From: Cloacimonetes bacterium UBA4175
Lineage (GTDB): Bacteria; Cloacimonadota; Cloacimonadia; Cloacimonadales; Cloacimonadaceae
Assembly (NCBI GenBank): GCA_002379855.1
Contig: DFUX01000059.1
Coordinates: 1 to 28,540 of the forward strand
DNA length: 28,540 nt
Direction: 5' to 3'
Position 1 is the stretch's first letter. Every line of letters starts with the position of its first letter. A program made the translations under genes and the position numbers. Shown one piece after another: positions 25,918 to 28,540 of this stretch. The notes under the pieces were generated by a model. The model worked only from the letters and a program-made list of their open reading frames with translations, did no database searches and was not told where the DNA came from.

Positions 25918-26997
25918 ATGCTTAAACTCAGTTTCCACGATGGACTGCTGCGCATCGAAGGCTCTTTGGTGGCGTCTGATATTCCCTCCCTCCATTCCGA
26001 GTTGGAAACCGCATTGAAGAGTAAAGACAGCTTCAATATCGACCTCTCCGGCCTGACCGGGATAGACAGCGCCGGCGTGGCCTTTTTGGAAGAGCTGACC
26101 CTGAAAGCTGCCCAGAAAGGAGCCCTGATCATACATCCTCCCTCAGCCGAGATCCAATCTGTGATGAACACCTTTCGTTCCCTCGATCTCCCCGTCCCAG
26201 AACCCCGTCCCAAACCGGGATTCCTGGAAAGTGCCGGCGAGAACCTGCTAATCCGCTTAGACGGCTTCAAAAAAGCCATCATAACTGCTTCGGAAGTGGT
26301 CTGGTGGTCTATAATCGGCATCTTTGACCGCAGCGGGCAGCGCAAATATTCAGTAGTCCAACAAGGACTTATACTGGGCTTCAACGCCATGCCGATCATC
26401 GCTCTGATGTCGTTCATCATCGGCTTTATCCTGTCCCTCCAAGCTGCGGTGCAGTTGCGCATCTACGGGGCAAACATATTTCTGGCCGACCTGCTGGCCA
26501 TAACCATGGTACGCGAGATGGGGCCCTTGATCACTGCGATCCTGGTGGCTGGGCGCAGCGGTTCCGCCATCGCCTCCGAGATCGCGAGCATGAATGTGTC
26601 GGAAGAACTTGACGCCCTGCGCATGATGGCGCTCGATCCTGTGCGTTTTGTGGTGGTGCCAAAGTTTCATGCAATCACTCTGGTCATGCCCGTATTGGTG
26701 TTGCTTGCCATCATCGCCGGTGAGATTGGTGGGGCGGTAATCGCTTTTGGCTACCTTGATCTGAGCGTGAGCACCTTTTTAAGTCGTTCATTCAATATCC
26801 TGACCCTCAAAGACTTGATCATCACCTTTACCAAGAGCACTGTTTTTGCCTGGCTCATCGTGATAATCGGTGCCCATTATGGCTTTCAGACCACAGGCGG
26901 AGCCGAGGGAGTGGGCAAGGCCACCACTGCCTCTGTGGTTTCCTCCATCTTTGCCATTGTAATTGCTGATTCTCTGTTCAGCCTTCTCTATCTATGA
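25918..26997 (+). CDS. mlaE: STAS domain-MlaE permease fusion
   Basis: The start is ATG at 25918, one base after the previous stop. A longer frame reaching 25834 overlaps the upstream gene and would add residues before the STAS domain. The 359-residue protein joins an N-terminal STAS domain (about 1-95, NIDLSGLTGIDSAGVAFLEEL) to an MlaE permease domain. The permease carries the conserved REMGPLITAILVAGRSGSA and EELDALRMMALDP segments and ends with hydrophobic helices. In E. coli the STAS protein MlaB is separate and binds the ATPase MlaF. Here the regulator is built into the permease. No clear ribosome-binding site is seen, so coupling is likely. Confidence 0.93.
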   Translation: MLKLSFHDGLLRIEGSLVASDIPSLHSELETALKSKDSFNIDLSGLTGIDSAGVAFLEELTLKAAQKGALIIHPPSAEIQSVMNTFRSLDLPVPEPRPKPGFLESAGENLLIRLDGFKKAIITASEVVWWSIIGIFDRSGQRKYSVVQQGLILGFNAMPIIALMSFIIGFILSLQAAVQLRIYGANIFLADLLAITMVREMGPLITAILVAGRSGSAIASEIASMNVSEELDALRMMALDPVRFVVVPKFHAITLVMPVLVLLAIIAGEIGGAVIAFGYLDLSVSTFLSRSFNILTLKDLIITFTKSTVFAWLIVIIGAHYGFQTTGGAEGVGKATTASVVSSIFAIVIADSLFSLLYL

Positions 26998-27743
26998 AAA
27001 ACAGCGAACCCATCATCAGCGTGCGTGGCCTGGAAGCCAGATATGGTGAAAAGGTGGTCTTCAGCGACATCGATCTGGATATCTTCCCAGGCCAGCTCAC
27101 GGTGATTTTGGGAAGCAGCGGCTGCGGGAAAACCACGATGCTCAAGGCCATCACCCGCCTTGTCGAACCCACAAAAGGCAGCGTAAAATTCTGGGGGGAA
27201 GAGATTACCCAGATGGACGAAAACCGATTTCAGAATGTGCTCAAGCAGGTCGGAATGCTCTTTCAGGGAGGAGCGCTGCTCAACTCCCTCAATGTCTTCG
27301 AAAACATCGCGATCCCCCTGGAGCTTCACACACACCTCTCCCCTACCCTCATTGAACGGATCATCCGCGTCAAATTATCCCTGGTCAAACTGGACAACGT
27401 TATGCACCTGATGCCGTCCGAACTCTCCGGAGGCATGAAAAAGCGTGTGGCTTTGGCCAGAGCGATAGTGCTGGATCCCAAGATACTCTTTTGCGACGAG
27501 CCTTCCGCCGGTATCGACCCCCTCACCTCCTCGCATCTTGATGAACTGCTGTTGGAGCTTAAACGTAAACTGAACATGACTATCGTGGTCGTGACCCACG
27601 AGCTCGCCTCTATCCACCGTATCGCGGACCGTATCATCTTCCTGGAAAACGGGCAGCTCATCTTCCAGGGCGACCTCGCTGCTGCCAAACAAGCGCGTAT
27701 CCCGTCCATAGACACCTTCTTCCGCTCCGGGCGTTATGATTGA
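26994..27743 (+). CDS. mlaF: MlaF-like ABC transporter ATP-binding protein
   Basis: This 249-residue ATPase has the Walker A GSSGCGKTT (about 40-48), a Q-loop in GMLFQGGALLNSLNVFEN, the signature LSGGMKKRVALARAI (about 144), Walker B ILFCDEPSAGIDP and an H-loop at VVTHE (about H202). The SGGM-K-KRVALARA form and GALL-x-SL after the Q-loop are typical of MlaF-type lipid ATPases. It powers phospholipid movement through the MlaE permease to or from the MCE ring. Its ATG overlaps the permease TGA. Confidence 0.95.
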   Translation: MKNSEPIISVRGLEARYGEKVVFSDIDLDIFPGQLTVILGSSGCGKTTMLKAITRLVEPTKGSVKFWGEEITQMDENRFQNVLKQVGMLFQGGALLNSLNVFENIAIPLELHTHLSPTLIERIIRVKLSLVKLDNVMHLMPSELSGGMKKRVALARAIVLDPKILFCDEPSAGIDPLTSSHLDELLLELKRKLNMTIVVVTHELASIHRIADRIIFLENGQLIFQGDLAAAKQARIPSIDTFFRSGRYD

Positions 27744-28227
27744 ACCCCGCTTTTTCATCATCGCCGCCCTGGACCGCAACGGCATCATCGGAAGGGATGG
27801 GCGCATGCCCTGGAATATACGGGAAGACCTCGCCTGGTTCAAAAAGCAGACCATGGGCCATAAGGTGATCATGGGCAGGAAGACTTGGCTCTCGTTGAGC
27901 AAAGCCCTTGTGGGGCGCGAAAACATAGTTTTAAGCCGCGATCCAGATTTCTCCCCATCCGGAGCCATAGTGGTGAGGAACCTGTCAGAATTGATTGCTT
28001 TTTGCGGTTCTGAGGACTGCTTTGTGATTGGCGGAGCTCAGATCTACCGTCTTTTCCTCGATCGCGCTTCCCGCCTTTATCTCACAACGATCGGAGCCGA
28101 GTTTGAGGGCGACACCTACTTTCCAGCCATCGACAAACGCGACTGGCGGCTGATCTATCGCCGCTACTTGCGTTCCCGACAGGGATACAAGCTGCGCTTC
28201 ACCATCAGCGAGCGCATCCCAAAGTAA
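27736..28227 (+). CDS. folA: Dihydrofolate reductase
   Basis: The 163-residue protein matches chromosomal DHFR in length and motifs: IIAALDRNGIIG at the N terminus, MPWNIREDLAWFKKQT with the catalytic acid (the Asp before LAWF), VIMGRKTW, the NADPH-binding GRENIVLS, VIGGAQIY and the EGDTYFP loop. It reduces dihydrofolate with NADPH, supplying tetrahydrofolate for one-carbon metabolism. It overlaps mlaF by eight bases, making it the last gene of the lipid-transport run. No thymidylate synthase gene is next to it in the window. Repeats follow its stop directly. Confidence 0.95.
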   Translation: MIEPRFFIIAALDRNGIIGRDGRMPWNIREDLAWFKKQTMGHKVIMGRKTWLSLSKALVGRENIVLSRDPDFSPSGAIVVRNLSELIAFCGSEDCFVIGGAQIYRLFLDRASRLYLTTIGAEFEGDTYFPAIDKRDWRLIYRRYLRSRQGYKLRFTISERIPK

Positions 28228-28246
28228 CGCGGCACCCCTATACCTC

Positions 28247-28316
28247 GTCATCCCGGCTTGCGAGCCAGAATCCAGTCTTTTAGAAACAAGCACCCGAGAA
28301 AAAACAAACCACACCA
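28247..28316 (+). repeat. Short dispersed repeat R2, copy 2
   Basis: GTCATCCCGGCTTGCGAGCC leads into ATCCAGTCTTTTAGAAACA (28270-28288), GCACCC and an A-rich stretch, matching 6530-6575. The GGCT/AGCC pair forms a small hairpin. Confidence 0.75.
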
Positions 28317-28329
28317 GACTACACACCGT

Positions 28330-28369
28330 GTCATCCCGGGCTTGACCCGGGATCCAGTCTTTTAGAAAA
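28330..28369 (+). repeat. Palindromic repeat, R2 copy 3
   Basis: ATCCCGGG-CTTGA-CCCGGGAT (28333-28353) is a perfect eight-base inverted repeat followed by ATCCAGTCTTTTAGAAA. This resembles the extragenic palindromic repeats reading GTCATCCCGGGCTTGACCC that occur in several bacterial groups. It may also help end the folA transcript. Confidence 0.75.
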
Positions 28370-28398
28370 ATTCTCATAAGGTTCAAAAATCACGGAAC

Positions 28399-28540
28399 CT
28401 TTCCACCATTTCACCTTTCCACCTTTCCACGACCTGATCGTAGCACCTATATATATGGAGGGTGAGCATCATTCGCATCCCGGGTTCTGGCATGGGTCTT
28501 CCGGCAGTCATCCTTAACCCGGTGAGGGATGACCTAAGGA
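28399..28540 (+). repeat. Dispersed repeat R1, copy D (truncated by window edge)
   Basis: Four octamers (CTTTCCAC, CATTTCAC, CTTTCCAC, CTTTCCAC at 28399-28430) lead into CCTGATCGTAGCACCTATAT, GGAGGGTG, GTCATCCTTAAC and GTGAGGGATGACCTAAGGA. This follows copy B in the same order. The window ends at the base equivalent to 6667 of copy B, and the second half of the element is outside. Confidence 0.8.

Noticed and set aside
27985..28386. 133-codon minus-strand ORF containing WIPGQARDD-like peptide
   Set aside because: That peptide is the usual translation of the GTCATCCCGGGCTTGACCC palindromic repeat, and most of the ORF is antisense to folA.
1..28540. CRISPR array, tRNA, rRNA, transposase or phage genes
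   Set aside because: No regularly spaced repeats with spacers, cloverleaf-like segments, rRNA motifs or transposase/integrase ORFs were seen on reading both strands. A covariance-model scan was not possible here.

Overview
The window looks like chromosomal DNA of a Gram-negative, diderm bacterium, probably uncultured. Evidence for an outer membrane is direct: a TolC/MFP/RND tripartite pump, an MCE/Mla-type lipid transporter, lipoproteins, and a secreted subtilase with a C-terminal sorting domain of the type IX secretion kind (PNPFNP motif). A Cloacimonadota-like or related FCB-group origin fits this mix. That placement is inference from gene content, not a phylogenetic result.

Layout. (1) 1-317: partial copy of a dispersed repeat and the leader of an EF-G-like GTPase gene. 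(2) 318-6476, plus strand: EF-G-like GTPase, a terminator, then yebC-ruvC-ruvA-rsmB with 1-4 nt overlaps, a membrane-anchored two-PASTA protein and a small unknown ORF. (3) 6477-7651: about 1.2 kb without a confident gene, holding repeats, an 11-bp tandem array, an orphan open stretch and a promoter. (4) 7652-11704: a 1350-aa secreted subtilase. (5) 11731-12089: back-to-back terminators and a NifU C-terminal-domain gene on the minus strand. (6) 12176-18805, minus strand: an efflux operon in the order TetR regulator, TolC-like protein, membrane fusion lipoprotein, RND pump, DUF3332 lipoprotein. (7) 18806-19391: regulatory spacer with the TetR promoter, a candidate operator and a decayed repeat copy. 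(8) 19392-28227, plus strand: seven tightly packed genes, hutU, UTP-glucose-1-phosphate uridylyltransferase, mlaD-like, a fused lipoprotein/outer-membrane protein, STAS-MlaE permease, MlaF ATPase and folA. (9) 28228-28540: repeats.

How they work together. The minus-strand operon is a self-regulated export pump. The plus-strand operon encodes a complete inner-membrane MCE lipid transporter (ATPase, permease with built-in STAS domain, MCE subunit). Its auxiliary lipoprotein is extended by about 500 residues into PEGA-like units and what looks like an outer-membrane beta-barrel. This fusion is the most unusual protein here, because one polypeptide may link the periplasmic and outer-membrane ends of the lipid route. 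The other signal worth attention is a dispersed intergenic repeat, present in four copies including both window edges, whose core diverges in a coding-like way.
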